From positions 1,478,001-1,542,000 of the forward strand of contig NZ_CP071869.1 of NCBI RefSeq assembly GCF_017569185.1: a DNA stretch of 64,000 nt, written 5' to 3'. Source of the DNA: Polaribacter cellanae. GTDB lineage: Bacteria; Bacteroidota; Bacteroidia; Flavobacteriales; Flavobacteriaceae. Every line of letters starts with the position of its first letter. Position 1 is the first letter of the stretch. The notes under the pieces are model-generated. The model was not told where the DNA came from, did not search any database, and saw nothing but the letters and a program-made list of their open reading frames with translations. A program made the position numbers and the translations under genes. Shown here piece by piece: positions 1-9,677 of this stretch.

Positions 1-601
1 CAAAAGCATTTTTGTGTCCAGGAACCGCTCCTTTAACAACAAGTAGATTCTTTTCAGTAACTACTTTTAATACTCTTAAGTTTTGTACTTTCACTTTATC
101 TCCACCCATTCTACCTGCCATGCGCATTCCTTTGAATACTCTTGCAGGATATGACGCTGCTCCAATTGAACCTGGCGCTCTTAAACGGTTATGTTGACCG
201 TGAGTAGCTTGACCAACCCCAGCAAAACCATGGCGTTTTACAACTCCTTGAAACCCTTTACCTTTTGATACACCTGATACATCAACAAATTCTCCTTCAG
301 TAAAATGATCTACTGTAATAGAATCTCCTAATTTATACTCTTGTTCAAATCCTTGAAATTCAACGACTTTTTTCTTAGCAGTGGTGCCAGCTTTTTTAAA
401 GTGACCATCTAACGATTTGTTAGAACTCTTCGCCTTTTTGTCATCGAAACCAAGCTGCAACGCATTGTAGCCGTCAACCTCTTCGGTTCTGACTTGGGTA
501 ACAACGCAAGGACCCGCTTCGATAACTGTACAAGGAATATTCTTCCCGTTTTCGTCGAATAAGCTGGTCATTCCAATTTTTCTTCCTATTAACCCAGACA
601 T
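1..601 (-). CDS. rplC: 50S ribosomal protein L3, 3' end cut by window edge
   Basis: Ribosomal protein L3 binds 23S rRNA early in assembly of the large subunit. Reading from the ATG at 599-601 gives [20 protein letters not shown], the standard L3 start, and later [11 protein letters not shown] and RMAGRMGG, which are L3 signatures. About 200 codons are present; L3 is usually about 205 residues in this group, so only the last few are missing. In most bacteria rplC follows rpsJ directly. Here rpsJ ends 6.6 kb away and a chitinase gene lies between. A good promoter at 824-854 suggests that rplC starts a separate ribosomal transcript with a leader of about 220 nt. Identification is certain; the separate transcript is inferred. 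Confidence 0.97.
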   Translation of the reverse strand, partial: MSGLIGRKIGMTSLFDENGKNIPCTVIEAGPCVVTQVRTEEVDGYNALQLGFDDKKAKSSNKSLDGHFKKAGTTAKKKVVEFQGFEQEYKLGDSITVDHFTEGEFVDVSGVSKGKGFQGVVKRHGFAGVGQATHGQHNRLRAPGSIGAASYPARVFKGMRMAGRMGGDKVKVQNLRVLKVVTEKNLLVVKGAVPGHKNAF

Positions 602-818
602 TTTGTTAATTTTAAGACGTTAGATTTAATATATCCAGCGCGTCTATTAATAATTTTTATTTGAAACAAATGTTTCCTTTAAATTCCTTTGAGTTTTGCT
701 CAAAAAAAACAGCGCAAACAAATTCAACGCTGATTTTGTTTTTTTCCGTTTTTCCTTTGCGAAACGCTCTGGACATGTAAATTCTTAAAAGAGAACTCTA
801 TTTACCTTTCTTCTAAGA
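602..818 (-). promoter_or_regulatory. Long leader of rplC, possible autoregulatory RNA
   Basis: About 217 bases separate the predicted start site from the L3 ATG, long for this genome, where leaders of 15-30 bases are common. No ORF is visible. Short complementary pairs such as CAGCG (710-714) with CGCTG (728-732) and GCG-AAA-CGC near 759-767 could form hairpins. S10-type ribosomal operons often carry a leader bound by one of their own proteins; that role here is only inferred. Confidence 0.35.
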
Positions 819-823
819 GTTTG

Positions 824-854
824 CAAATGTAATAGCTTTTTTTTGTTTCTGCAA
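824..854 (-). promoter_or_regulatory. Promoter of the rplC-led ribosomal operon
   Basis: On the minus strand a TTG (852-854) is followed after exactly 20 bases by TACATTTG (824-831). This matches the Bacteroidota TTTG / TAnnTTTG promoter pattern, and the rpsL promoter at 10616-10645 has the same -7 octamer. Transcription would start near 818. The position downstream of the chitinase terminator fits an independent start for the L3 transcript. Confidence 0.7.
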
Positions 855-995
855 CTAATTATTACAATTATTTTATAACAAAAACTACTATTCATTTTAA
901 GCATATGATTGGGTTATAAATCTGTAAAGTAAAATATCGTAGATAAAACACGTAATACAAAGTTATGTTCTTAACAACTTAATCTTGTGAAATAA

Positions 996-1042
996 AAAAA
1001 GATTGTTATTCTTTAGTAAATAAAAGAATAACAATCTTTTTA
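996..1042 (-). terminator. Rho-independent terminator of the chitinase gene
   Basis: GATTGTTATTCTTT (1001-1014) and its exact complement (1023-1036) form a 14-bp stem, extended by A/T pairs on both sides, with an 8-base loop. A-runs and T-runs flank the stem, so it could work in both directions. It lies about 110 bases after the chitinase stop and before the rplC promoter. Confidence 0.75.
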
Positions 1043-1151
1043 AAAAATTAGGAATAAAAAATTCTACATAGTTTGTTTTAATAAACGTTTATAAAAAAAT
1101 TAAACCATAATTATACTTCTAATTTATATCATTTTATTAAAAATGAAAAGT

Positions 1152-4100
1152 TTATTGTTTGGTAATTTTTTTATAAAAAACCTTACCTTCCACTTGAATT
1201 TGTAAGAAATACACTCCTGAACTAAGGAAGCTAACATCTAAAAAACCTTCAAATTTATCTTGTGCAAAAATTTCTGTTCCACTAACATTAAATATTTTTA
1301 TAGCTTCTATATTTTTTTGAGAAGATATATTTAAACGGTTTTCAAAAGGTATAGGGTAAACTTTAACTTCATCGTAACCTTGTTCTTGAACACTTAATGC
1401 TTTTTTAAAGCTTTTGTTATTATTGTTAAAGTAATTACTATAACTATTTGCAAACTGATCAGCAGAACCACAGTCTGCAGCATCCCAATTTATAGACCAG
1501 GTCATAACACCTCTTAAATCTGGATGTGCACTACCTTGTAGTGTATAATTTCTACCTGCGAAGCTTGTTCCAAATCTTAAATAATCTAATGCTTTTGTTG
1601 CTTCATTTGGCTGTATGTAGCCACCTGCTGGTGCTGCTGCAGGACAAGAAGGAATTGCTACCATTATTTTAGAGGCTGGCAATCCAGGGAAACTAAAACC
1701 GCTATTTGACACATTAAACCCTGAAATTAACATATCTGTCATTGAGGTTAAAAAGTCTGGGGTTCCTTGTGAGTAGGCTGTTCCGTCTAAAGCATTTACA
1801 GATCCTGTGTTATACAGCTGTACCATTACAAGGTCTAACTCGTTTCTTAAATTATGTAATACTGGCAAAAACGATCCTGCGATACTACTGTATGTTGAGT
1901 GTCCTACTTGAACATAAAATGTTTCTGGAGCACAGGTCATTATAAAATTACTTCCATAGTGTTGTTTCAATTCTTTAAAAGCATCTACCACATTTTTTAA
2001 TTTAGGATAAGGAGTAAGTGACTGATAAGAAAAATCAGTTAATGCCCCTGCTCCAAAATTCATAGAACCACCTTCAAAATCTAAATCAACACCATCAAAA
2101 TGATATTCGTCTATAATATCTTTAATACCTTGCACAAATTCATTTTTCTCTGCTGTATTTCTAAGTTCTACATGACCGTTTTGACCACCTATAGAAGCTA
2201 TTACTGGTATTCCTTTACTTCGTAATACATTAATGTCATCTTTTAACAGCTTACTATCAAACACACCATTCGTTAGATATCTATTAGAATTTATTGTTAA
2301 TTTAGGTGTAAAACCATTTCCTCCTTCTGTTTCTATAAAGGAATACATAACAACATTAAATTTTTTGTTCTGTATCTCATTAAAATATAAAAATGGTGCA
2401 CTAGCACTCTCCCAAGAATGCGCATAACCTAACACAATATTTCCACTTGGCAATGGCACAAAAACAGAGTTTGTAATATTTAAAGTTTTGTTTATTGTTG
2501 TTGAACCATTTTCATTATCTATAGCTGTAATAACTATTGGATAAGCTTGATAAGCAGATGGTGTAAAATTATATGTATAAATATCATTCGCTCCAGCTGT
2601 CATAGCTACAGTACTTCCATTAATAGTAATATTAACTGAATTAATTGTACCATCTGAATCTGTAACAGTTACAGCTATTGGAATATTTTGAAACCCTCCG
2701 TTTTGATTAATAGTTGTACTAGTTGGTGCACTTAATGTAACTGATGGAGAAACATTAGGGCAATTCGCCCCAGCACATACTAAATTAAAATTAAACGTTT
2801 CATTAACGCTAACTCCGTTAGAGTCTTCTGCTGTTACTTTAAATACGTGGCTATTTCCTATATCTGAATTTCCTGGCGTCCAAACCGCTGAATACACATC
2901 ATTTGTATTAGTATTTGCTACTGCTACTCCGTCGACTTCAAAGGCTACACTGCTAATAGATGTTGTACCATCATTAAAAGTTAAGCCAACTAATGCTTCT
3001 AGGTTTACAGTGGCACCAGGTGCAATGTTAATTGTAGATTGGTTTGGTTGCTTAATTGTAACCTCTGGTGCTACTGGCTGTGAATTAAAATTATATTCAG
3101 TGGCCGTAGATGGCATTGGTATATTACCAATATTCGAAGGTAAATATGCTACTCCATTATTCTCATAAGAATTTAGTTTCAAAGAACTAATAGTAGTATA
3201 ACCACTTACTTGCGCCTCTGTGTAAGAGTACTCACCTTGTGCATTTGTAACTGCAATTAAGTTTACATATGGATGTGAATTATCTGTCCAAGGTAATACT
3301 AAAGATACTTTAGCACCCTGTATAGGAGTACTACCATTTTTAACCACACCATATATAGAGCCTGTACCAGCTGTATTTACCTCTTCAGCAAAGTTAAGCA
3401 CTTTGTTTTCACTAAGTGCAGTAACTTGTACACTGGCAGGAGTTAAGACAGTGTTATTTAAACTTGGTGTTACTGTGTAATCAAATCCAGCCGAAAGGTT
3501 AGCAATTGAATAGTTCCCAGAAGTGTCTGTTATATCTGTGTAGTTTTGACCATTGCCTGATATTGTAACTGTTACACCTTGCAATGGATTTGTTCCTGTG
3601 ACAACTGTACCGCTAATAATATATGTTGTTACAGAATTTGTAATATTTAAAGTTTTGTTTATTGTTGTAGAGCCATTTTTATTATCTACAGCTGTAATAA
3701 CTATGGGGTATGCTTTATAAGCAGTTGGTGTGAAGTTATATGTATACGTATCATTTCCTCCTGCTGTCATAGCTGTTGTATTTCCATCAATGCTAATGGC
3801 AACTGAAGCGATTGTACCATCTGAATCTGTAACGGTTACCGTTATTGGAATATTTTGAAATCCTGAAGTTTGGTCTATAGTTGTATTTGCTGGAGTACCT
3901 AAAGTGACTGATGGTGATACATTAGAGCATCCTGCTCCTGAGCATACTAAACTAAAATTAAAGGTTTTTGTTTTACTAACTCCATTAGAATCTTCTGCTG
4001 TTACTTTAAATATATGACTGTTTCCTATATCTGAATTTGTTGGTGTCCAAACTGCTGAATACACATTATTTGTACTCGTATTTGCAACTGTTACTCCATC

Positions 4101-6743
4101 TACTTCAAATGTAACTGTACTTATAGTTGTTGTACCATCATTAAAAGTTAAGCCAACTAATGCTTCTAAATCTACAGTATTACCAGGGGCAATGCTTATT
4201 GTAGATTGATTTGGCTTATTAATTGTTATTTCTGGCGATACAGCAGTCTGAGAATTAAAATTATATTCAGTTGCCACAGATGGCACTGGTAAATTTGCAA
4301 GATCAGATGGTAAATATACCACTGCATTATTCTCATAAGAATTCAATTTTAACGAATTAATAGCCGAATAACCGCTTAATTGTGTTTCTGTATAAAAATA
4401 TTTACCTTCTGAATTTGTTGTAGCAATTAGGTTTGTGTATGGATGTGAACTATCGGTCCAAGGTAATATTAAAGATACTTTAGCGCCTGCAACTGGTGTA
4501 CTTCCGTTTTTAACGGTACCATATATTAAACCTAAATTTTCAGCAAAGTTAAAAACTTTATTCTCATTAAGCGCATTAACTTGCACGTTTGCTGGCAATA
4601 AAACTTTACTGGTAAAACTTGGTGTTACTGTATAATCATATCCTGCAGAAAGATTTGCAATTGAGTAATTACCTAAAGCATCTGTAGTGCCTGTATAGTT
4701 TTGGTTGTTTCCTGATATAGAGATAGTTGCGCCTTGTAAAGGATTTGCACCAGCAAGCACTTTACCACTTATCGTAAAAGTACTTCTGGTTGCTTCTATT
4801 AATTGATTGGTTTTATTGCTAGATAAATTTGTGTAAGTTAATTCTGTAAATGAGTAGAAATCTTTTTCGGCTCTAACAGTATAATCATTTCCATCGATAA
4901 CCGAGTTGAAAGTAAAATTTCCATCTGTTGATGTTGTTCTACTTAATTCTTCTCCTGTTGTTGTATTCTTCAAAACAACATCTACGTTAGTTAACAATAC
5001 ATTATTTTCTTTAACAGAACCAGCTATTGAAACAACTTGATTTGACCCTGTTACATTTACAGTCTTGTCAGAATTAAATTCTAAACTAGCATAAGAAATA
5101 GTATTTGGTAAGAAAGCATAGCCAGATAAGCTATAAGTAATGTTATAAGGTACATTTCCTTGTTTATTAGAAAAAACAACTTGACCTAAAGCATCTGAGT
5201 TTAGAGTTTGAAGTACCACATTGTTTTCATCTTTCAATTCTACTACTACAGATTGTAATGGATTATTTGATGAATCTTTAAAATTTATAGTTAAATCGTA
5301 TTCTGCTGATTGTAAAGAATTATTTATGGTTTTAAGAAGACTGTTGCTTGAATTGTTTCTAGCATCTTGTGACAGTTCCCAAATCATTACACCTCCTAAA
5401 TTTTTGGAAAGTGCATACTTAACTTTTAAATCTATTGACTGATTATCATCATACGTAATAAATTTGTTAGTTGTTGCATTGTATAAATAAGGAACCTTTG
5501 CAGTATCATCCCAATATCTTACCCAACCATTAGCTGCTGCTGCAGCAGATACTTGCATTGGGTTATTCGCATCTAAGTATTGATGTTTATTTGTACCAAA
5601 ACCTTGATATAAATCACAAAATTCAATAGACCCAGAACTTTCACAATTTACAGCATCCCAAGTTCCCTTAGGTGGTTGAGGTAAATTACACGCCGAACTA
5701 TTTACTCTTGGAGCACTTTCATATAAACCTGGTAAATTTGGAACTACTCCTGTAGAAGCGACTCCTTCAAAAAGTTTACCGTAAAAAGGAATCCCCATTA
5801 CTAATTTATCTACAGGAACTTGTAAACCATTTAAATACAAACTTACGAGACCATCTAATACTTGATTTGGCTTTCCTGCACCTCTATTTAAAGGGTCATT
5901 TGGATGATCACCTCCATATAATGGTGCGTTATAAGATGTTTTATCAAACCAATTACCACCAAAATCATATCCAAAAAAAGTTACGAAATCACAAAAATCA
6001 AAAACATTTTCTGTCATTCCGTGCGTAGCTTCTGTTCCTGGACCTACATGAGTTGCTAATAAATTATTAACATTATTTCCTGCTGCCATAGAAATTGACT
6101 TGTTTTGCATGCTATTAGCATTAAAAACTGATCGCATTTCTTTTAACAATAAAACAAGGTTTTTATGATCATCTTGATAATGTGGTTGTGCAGGTACTGC
6201 TGCTCCATTAATAGTTTCATTTCCGTCTGTTCCTCCTTGTACAGGAAATTCCCAATCTAAATCAAACCCATCTATCCAAGGGTATTTTGTCATAAAATCT
6301 ACCATGCTTTGCGATAATGTAGCTCTTGCATTAGCAGATTTTGCAATATCAGGAAATGCCTGTGATTTTGTCCAGCCTCCTAAAGAAATTATAATTTTTA
6401 AGTGTGGGTATTTTTCTTTTAACAATTTTAGGTCTCCAATATTCCCTTTTACAGGAGCATCCCAAGCGTGTAATCCACTTTCATTATGTTGAAAATCTGC
6501 ATAATCGTCTAACGACTCAATATAAGCAGTATCTGTTGTTGCATTGTATTTTGTATCGAAAAAAGCATATAATAAATGTGTTAGCTTGTCTGCCTCTATA
6601 TCTAGAACATTGTAATCTCTTGCATAGATAGACCATTGGGCATAATAACCAACAACCTTTTTATTATGTTGAGGTTGCGTTTGCGCATTAACCTGTAAAA
6701 TAGACATGTAACTTAAAAAAGCACAGAGTAGTAATTTTCTCAT
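1152..6743 (-). CDS. Secreted double-GH18 chitinase with T9SS sorting domain
   Basis: A 1863-residue extracellular chitinase that should cut chitin with two separate catalytic domains. Residues 1-20 are a signal peptide ending VNA. The first GH18 domain (about 28-470) has DGFDLDWE with catalytic Glu165; the second (about 1430-1770) has DGVDLDFE with Glu1557. Between them is a long linker of CarboxypepD_reg/CNA-B-like and Ig-like domains, including a tandem duplication of about 385 residues (about 653-1037 and 1038-1427). The last ~80 residues, with YPIPFENRLNI and a final SSGVYFLQI segment, are a type A T9SS C-terminal sorting domain. The double-GH18 plan resembles the T9SS-exported ChiA of Flavobacterium johnsoniae. 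The gene has its own terminator and sits between rpsJ and rplC, where no gene is expected. The domain calls are strong; substrate specificity is from the family. Confidence 0.95.
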   Translation of the reverse strand: MRKLLLCAFLSYMSILQVNAQTQPQHNKKVVGYYAQWSIYARDYNVLDIEADKLTHLLYAFFDTKYNATTDTAYIESLDDYADFQHNESGLHAWDAPVKGNIGDLKLLKEKYPHLKIIISLGGWTKSQAFPDIAKSANARATLSQSMVDFMTKYPWIDGFDLDWEFPVQGGTDGNETINGAAVPAQPHYQDDHKNLVLLLKEMRSVFNANSMQNKSISMAAGNNVNNLLATHVGPGTEATHGMTENVFDFCDFVTFFGYDFGGNWFDKTSYNAPLYGGDHPNDPLNRGAGKPNQVLDGLVSLYLNGLQVPVDKLVMGIPFYGKLFEGVASTGVVPNLPGLYESAPRVNSSACNLPQPPKGTWDAVNCESSGSIEFCDLYQGFGTNKHQYLDANNPMQVSAAAAANGWVRYWDDTAKVPYLYNATTNKFITYDDNQSIDLKVKYALSKNLGGVMIWELSQDARNNSSNSLLKTINNSLQSAEYDLTINFKDSSNNPLQSVVVELKDENNVVLQTLNSDALGQVVFSNKQGNVPYNITYSLSGYAFLPNTISYASLEFNSDKTVNVTGSNQVVSIAGSVKENNVLLTNVDVVLKNTTTGEELSRTTSTDGNFTFNSVIDGNDYTVRAEKDFYSFTELTYTNLSSNKTNQLIEATRSTFTISGKVLAGANPLQGATISISGNNQNYTGTTDALGNYSIANLSAGYDYTVTPSFTSKVLLPANVQVNALNENKVFNFAENLGLIYGTVKNGSTPVAGAKVSLILPWTDSSHPYTNLIATTNSEGKYFYTETQLSGYSAINSLKLNSYENNAVVYLPSDLANLPVPSVATEYNFNSQTAVSPEITINKPNQSTISIAPGNTVDLEALVGLTFNDGTTTISTVTFEVDGVTVANTSTNNVYSAVWTPTNSDIGNSHIFKVTAEDSNGVSKTKTFNFSLVCSGAGCSNVSPSVTLGTPANTTIDQTSGFQNIPITVTVTDSDGTIASVAISIDGNTTAMTAGGNDTYTYNFTPTAYKAYPIVITAVDNKNGSTTINKTLNITNSVTTYIISGTVVTGTNPLQGVTVTISGNGQNYTDITDTSGNYSIANLSAGFDYTVTPSLNNTVLTPASVQVTALSENKVLNFAEEVNTAGTGSIYGVVKNGSTPIQGAKVSLVLPWTDNSHPYVNLIAVTNAQGEYSYTEAQVSGYTTISSLKLNSYENNGVAYLPSNIGNIPMPSTATEYNFNSQPVAPEVTIKQPNQSTINIAPGATVNLEALVGLTFNDGTTSISSVAFEVDGVAVANTNTNDVYSAVWTPGNSDIGNSHVFKVTAEDSNGVSVNETFNFNLVCAGANCPNVSPSVTLSAPTSTTINQNGGFQNIPIAVTVTDSDGTINSVNITINGSTVAMTAGANDIYTYNFTPSAYQAYPIVITAIDNENGSTTINKTLNITNSVFVPLPSGNIVLGYAHSWESASAPFLYFNEIQNKKFNVVMYSFIETEGGNGFTPKLTINSNRYLTNGVFDSKLLKDDINVLRSKGIPVIASIGGQNGHVELRNTAEKNEFVQGIKDIIDEYHFDGVDLDFEGGSMNFGAGALTDFSYQSLTPYPKLKNVVDAFKELKQHYGSNFIMTCAPETFYVQVGHSTYSSIAGSFLPVLHNLRNELDLVMVQLYNTGSVNALDGTAYSQGTPDFLTSMTDMLISGFNVSNSGFSFPGLPASKIMVAIPSCPAAAPAGGYIQPNEATKALDYLRFGTSFAGRNYTLQGSAHPDLRGVMTWSINWDAADCGSADQFANSYSNYFNNNNKSFKKALSVQEQGYDEVKVYPIPFENRLNISSQKNIEAIKIFNVSGTEIFAQDKFEGFLDVSFLSSGVYFLQIQVEGKVFYKKITKQ
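2462..3620 (-). repeat. Chitinase internal duplication, C-terminal copy
   Basis: Second copy of the duplicated linker. It encodes ISGTVVTGTNPLQGVTVT, IYGVVKNGSTPIQGAKVSL, FEVDGVAVANTNTNDVYSAV and ends NKTLNITNSV, directly before the second GH18 domain. Compared with the first copy it has a few extra residues (NTAGTG) between the two regulatory-like folds. Confidence 0.9.
3629..4785 (-). repeat. Chitinase internal duplication, N-terminal copy
   Basis: This segment encodes a CarboxypepD_reg-like fold starting ISGKVLAGANPLQG, a second one (IYGTVKNGSTPVAGAKVSL), an Ig-like domain (FEVDGVTVANTSTNNVYSAV) and another ending NKTLNITNSV. The neighbouring copy at 2462-3620 repeats the same order with most residues identical. 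The two copies are direct repeats of about 1.16 kb. Confidence 0.9.
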
Positions 6744-6987
6744 GATTTTGGGGGTTTAAAGTTTTTATAAGAGTATAATAATACAAACTATATTGATTTA
6801 AAAAAAAAAAAATATATGATTGACGTAGTTTCATAGACAGAATGCATAATTTCACAAACAAAAAAACTACTTTTAACTCAAACTAACAAAAAAATGATTG
6901 TGAAAAAAGCCAAAAAAAAAATTACATTACTAATTGATTATTAAGCATTTAAATGTTTTTATTTTAAGGGATTATTTCATTTTGTTA
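6744..6987. other. AT-rich upstream region of the chitinase gene
   Basis: No ORF or RNA gene is visible. It must hold the chitinase promoter. The closest -7 match on the minus strand is ATAGTTTG around 6784-6791, about 40 bases before the ATG, without a clear -33 partner. A run of 13 A residues lies just upstream. Confidence 0.4.
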
Positions 6988-7144
6988 ACCTAAAGAATGA
7001 TGTAGGAAGAAAAATTTCATAAATTGTAGTTATAAATCATAAGATTTCTTCTATCGTCGGAATAATAAAGTAATTTAAGTACCTGTAAATCAATATATTA
7101 ACATAGAGTTATATATTGATTCTTACATCGAATCCACGTTAAAA
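6988..7144. repeat. Interspersed intergenic repeat, copy 1 (IS982-end like)
   Basis: About 150 bases resemble the repeat at 48379-48530 in the same order: a palindrome-like unit (6995-7060, including ATTGTAGTTATAAAT and TTCTATCGTCG), a spacer, and an end reading CTTACATCGAATCCACGTT at 7122-7140. On the minus strand this end resembles the left end of the IS982 element at 17380. It lies directly behind the rpsJ terminator. It is probably a diverged copy of a small mobile repeat; the other end is not recognisable. Confidence 0.6.
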
Positions 7145-7168
7145 TATAAAATATCTTAAAAAAAATGC

Positions 7169-7201
7169 AAAAAAAAAGACTGCCTTTTCAGACAGTCTCT
7201 T
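7169..7201 (-). terminator. Rho-independent terminator of the str operon (after rpsJ)
   Basis: AGACTG (7178-7183) pairs with CAGTCT (7194-7199), followed on the minus strand by nine T residues (7169-7177). It starts 30 bases after the rpsJ stop, so it ends the rpsL-rpsG-fusA-rpsJ transcript before rplC. The sequence is almost identical to the terminator after the first SusD gene at 17336-17364. Confidence 0.8.
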
Positions 7202-7230
7202 TTTTGTTTACTAAATTTAGTAATACTAAA

Positions 7231-7536
7231 TTACACCTTAATTTCAACTTCAACACCGCTAGGTAATTCTAATTTCATTAAAGCATCAATAGTTTTCGAA
7301 GAAGAACTATAAATATCTAATAATCTTTTGTAAGCAGATAATTGAAATTGCTCTCTAGATTTTTTGTTTACGTGTGGAGAACGTAACACTGTAAAAATCT
7401 TTTTATGTGTTGGTAATGGTATTGGTCCGTTTACAACAGCACCAGTACTTTTTACCGTCTTTACAATTTTCTCAGCAGATTTGTCTACTAAGTTGTAATC
7501 GTAAGATTTTAATTTTATTCTAATTTTTTGACTCAT
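7231..7536 (-). CDS. rpsJ: 30S ribosomal protein S10
   Basis: S10 (101 residues) is part of the head of the small subunit and also a transcription antitermination factor (NusE) in complex with NusB. The sequence [20 protein letters not shown] and the motif [17 protein letters not shown] are diagnostic. It is the last gene of the str cluster here, 18 bases after fusA, and is followed by a terminator instead of by rplC. Confidence 0.98.
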   Translation of the reverse strand: MSQKIRIKLKSYDYNLVDKSAEKIVKTVKSTGAVVNGPIPLPTHKKIFTVLRSPHVNKKSREQFQLSAYKRLLDIYSSSSKTIDALMKLELPSGVEVEIKV

Positions 7537-7554
7537 CTTAATTGTTTTAGTAGA

Positions 7555-9672
7555 TTATCCTTTTGCTTTTGCAATTACTTCCTCAGATACATTTGATGGA
7601 GTTTCTGCATAGTGAGAAAACTCCATTGTAGATGTTGCTCTACCAGAAGACATTGTTCTTAAAGCTGTTACGTAACCAAACATTTCTGATAATGGCACTA
7701 ATGCTTTTACAACTTTAGCTCCTGCTCTATCTGACATATCGTTAACCTGGCCTCTTCTTCTGTTCAAATCTCCAACGATATCTCCCATATTTTCTTCAGG
7801 AGTTAATACTTCTAATTTCATTAAAGGCTCCATAATTTTAGCTTTTGCAGCTTTTGCAGCAGCCTTAAACCCTAATTTTGCAGCTAACTCAAAAGATAAT
7901 TGATCTGAATCCACCGCGTGAAAAGAACCATCTTTTAATGTAACTTTCATCGAATCCATTTCGTAACCTGCCAAAGGGCCATTTTTCATCGCCTCTACAA
8001 ATCCTTTTTCTATGGAAGGGATAAATTCTTTAGGAACGTTACCACCTTTAATGATAGATTCGAATTGTAAACCTTGAACACCTTCGTCTGCAGGCTCTAA
8101 TGTAAATACAATATCCGCAAATTTACCACGACCACCAGATTGCTTCTTATAAACTTCTCTATGATCTGCAGAAGCTGTAATAGCTTCTTTGTATTCAACT
8201 TGTGGTTGACCTTGGTTAACCTCTACTTTAAATTCACGCTTTAAACGATCTACAATTACATCTAAATGCAACTCACCCATTCCAGAAATAATAGTCTGTC
8301 CTGAAGCTTCGTCTGTTCTAACTGTAAAAGTTGGGTCTTCTTCAGCTAATTTACCAAGTCCAATACCTAACTTATCTACATCTGCTTTTGTCTTAGGTTC
8401 CACTGCAATACCAATTACTGGGTCTGGAAAATCCATAGATTCCAAAACAATTGGGTGTTTCTCTGCCGTTAAAGTGTCTCCTGTTTTAATAGATTTAAAA
8501 CCTACAGCAGCTCCAATATCTCCAGCTTCGATATAATCAATTGCATTTTGCTTGTTTGCATGCATTTGGTAAATACGTGAAATACGTTCTTTTTTACCTG
8601 AACGATTATTTAACACATAAGAACCTGCATCTAAACGACCAGAATATGCTCTAAAAAATGCTAAACGTCCTACAAAAGGGTCTGTTGCAATTTTAAATGC
8701 TAAAGCAGCAAATGGCTCCTTTACATCTGGTTTACGCAATTCTTCATTACCTGTATCTGGGTTTACACCTACAATACCCTCTTTATCTAATGGTGAAGGT
8801 AAATAACGACATACAGCATCTAAAAGAAACTGAACACCTTTATTCTTAAATGCAGAACCACAAATCATAGGAATAATTGCCATATCCATTACTGCAGCTC
8901 TTAATGCTTTGTGCACTTCTTCTTCTGTAATAGAATCTTCATCTTCCATGAACTTCTCTAAAAGGTTCTCGTCGTAACTTGCTACCTCTTCGATTAATAA
9001 AGCTCTATATTTTTTTGCTTCAGCTTTTAACTCTTCAGGAATTTCAATAACATCGAAAGTTGCCCCTTGAGTTTCGTCATGCCAAACAATAGCACGATTT
9101 TTTACTAAATCTATAATTCCTTTAAACTCATCCTCGTCACCAATATTTAAAACGATTGGTACCGCGTTTGATTTTAACATATCTTTTACTTGCTGACAAA
9201 CTGCTAAAAAGTCTGATCCTTGACGGTCCATCTTATTAACAAAACCAATTCTTGGCACTTTATAGTTGTCTGCTAATCTCCAGTTAGTTTCAGATTGAGG
9301 TTCAACACCATCTACTGCTGAAAACAAAAACACCAAACCATCTAAAACTCGTAAAGACCTGTTTACCTCGACAGTAAAATCTACGTGACCAGGAGTATCA
9401 ATAATATTAAAGTGATATCCTTTTGTGTCTGGAGTTGGTTGTGCATTTTCTAAAGGAAACTGCCACGTACAAGTAGTTGCAGCAGAAGTAATTGTAATAC
9501 CTCTTTCTTGCTCTTGTTCCATCCAGTCCATTGTAGCTGCACCATCATGAACTTCTCCAATCTTGTGAGAAACTCCTGTATAATACAACACACGTTCTGT
9601 AGTTGTGGTTTTACCAGCATCAATATGTGCTGCAATACCAATATTTCTTGTATATTTTAAATCTCTAGCCAT
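7555..9672 (-). CDS. fusA: Translation elongation factor G
   Basis: EF-G (705 residues) uses GTP to move tRNAs and mRNA through the ribosome after each peptide bond and helps recycle ribosomes. The P-loop [13 protein letters not shown], the switch/G3 motif DTPGHVDFT and the G4 motif NKMDR are all in the N-terminal GTPase domain; later domains II-V are complete to the usual length. It follows rpsG by 5 bases and precedes rpsJ by 18, so it is translated from the str transcript. Nothing unusual was seen. Confidence 0.98.
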   Translation of the reverse strand: MARDLKYTRNIGIAAHIDAGKTTTTERVLYYTGVSHKIGEVHDGAATMDWMEQEQERGITITSAATTCTWQFPLENAQPTPDTKGYHFNIIDTPGHVDFTVEVNRSLRVLDGLVFLFSAVDGVEPQSETNWRLADNYKVPRIGFVNKMDRQGSDFLAVCQQVKDMLKSNAVPIVLNIGDEDEFKGIIDLVKNRAIVWHDETQGATFDVIEIPEELKAEAKKYRALLIEEVASYDENLLEKFMEDEDSITEEEVHKALRAAVMDMAIIPMICGSAFKNKGVQFLLDAVCRYLPSPLDKEGIVGVNPDTGNEELRKPDVKEPFAALAFKIATDPFVGRLAFFRAYSGRLDAGSYVLNNRSGKKERISRIYQMHANKQNAIDYIEAGDIGAAVGFKSIKTGDTLTAEKHPIVLESMDFPDPVIGIAVEPKTKADVDKLGIGLGKLAEEDPTFTVRTDEASGQTIISGMGELHLDVIVDRLKREFKVEVNQGQPQVEYKEAITASADHREVYKKQSGGRGKFADIVFTLEPADEGVQGLQFESIIKGGNVPKEFIPSIEKGFVEAMKNGPLAGYEMDSMKVTLKDGSFHAVDSDQLSFELAAKLGFKAAAKAAKAKIMEPLMKLEVLTPEENMGDIVGDLNRRRGQVNDMSDRAGAKVVKALVPLSEMFGYVTALRTMSSGRATSTMEFSHYAETPSNVSEEVIAKAKG

Positions 9673-9677
9673 TTCTA

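Noticed and set aside
6822-6840. Possible second IS982-like end for the repeat at 6988-7144 (ACGTAGTTTCATAG)
   Set aside because: Too many mismatches and a different element length compared with the copy at 48319-48532.
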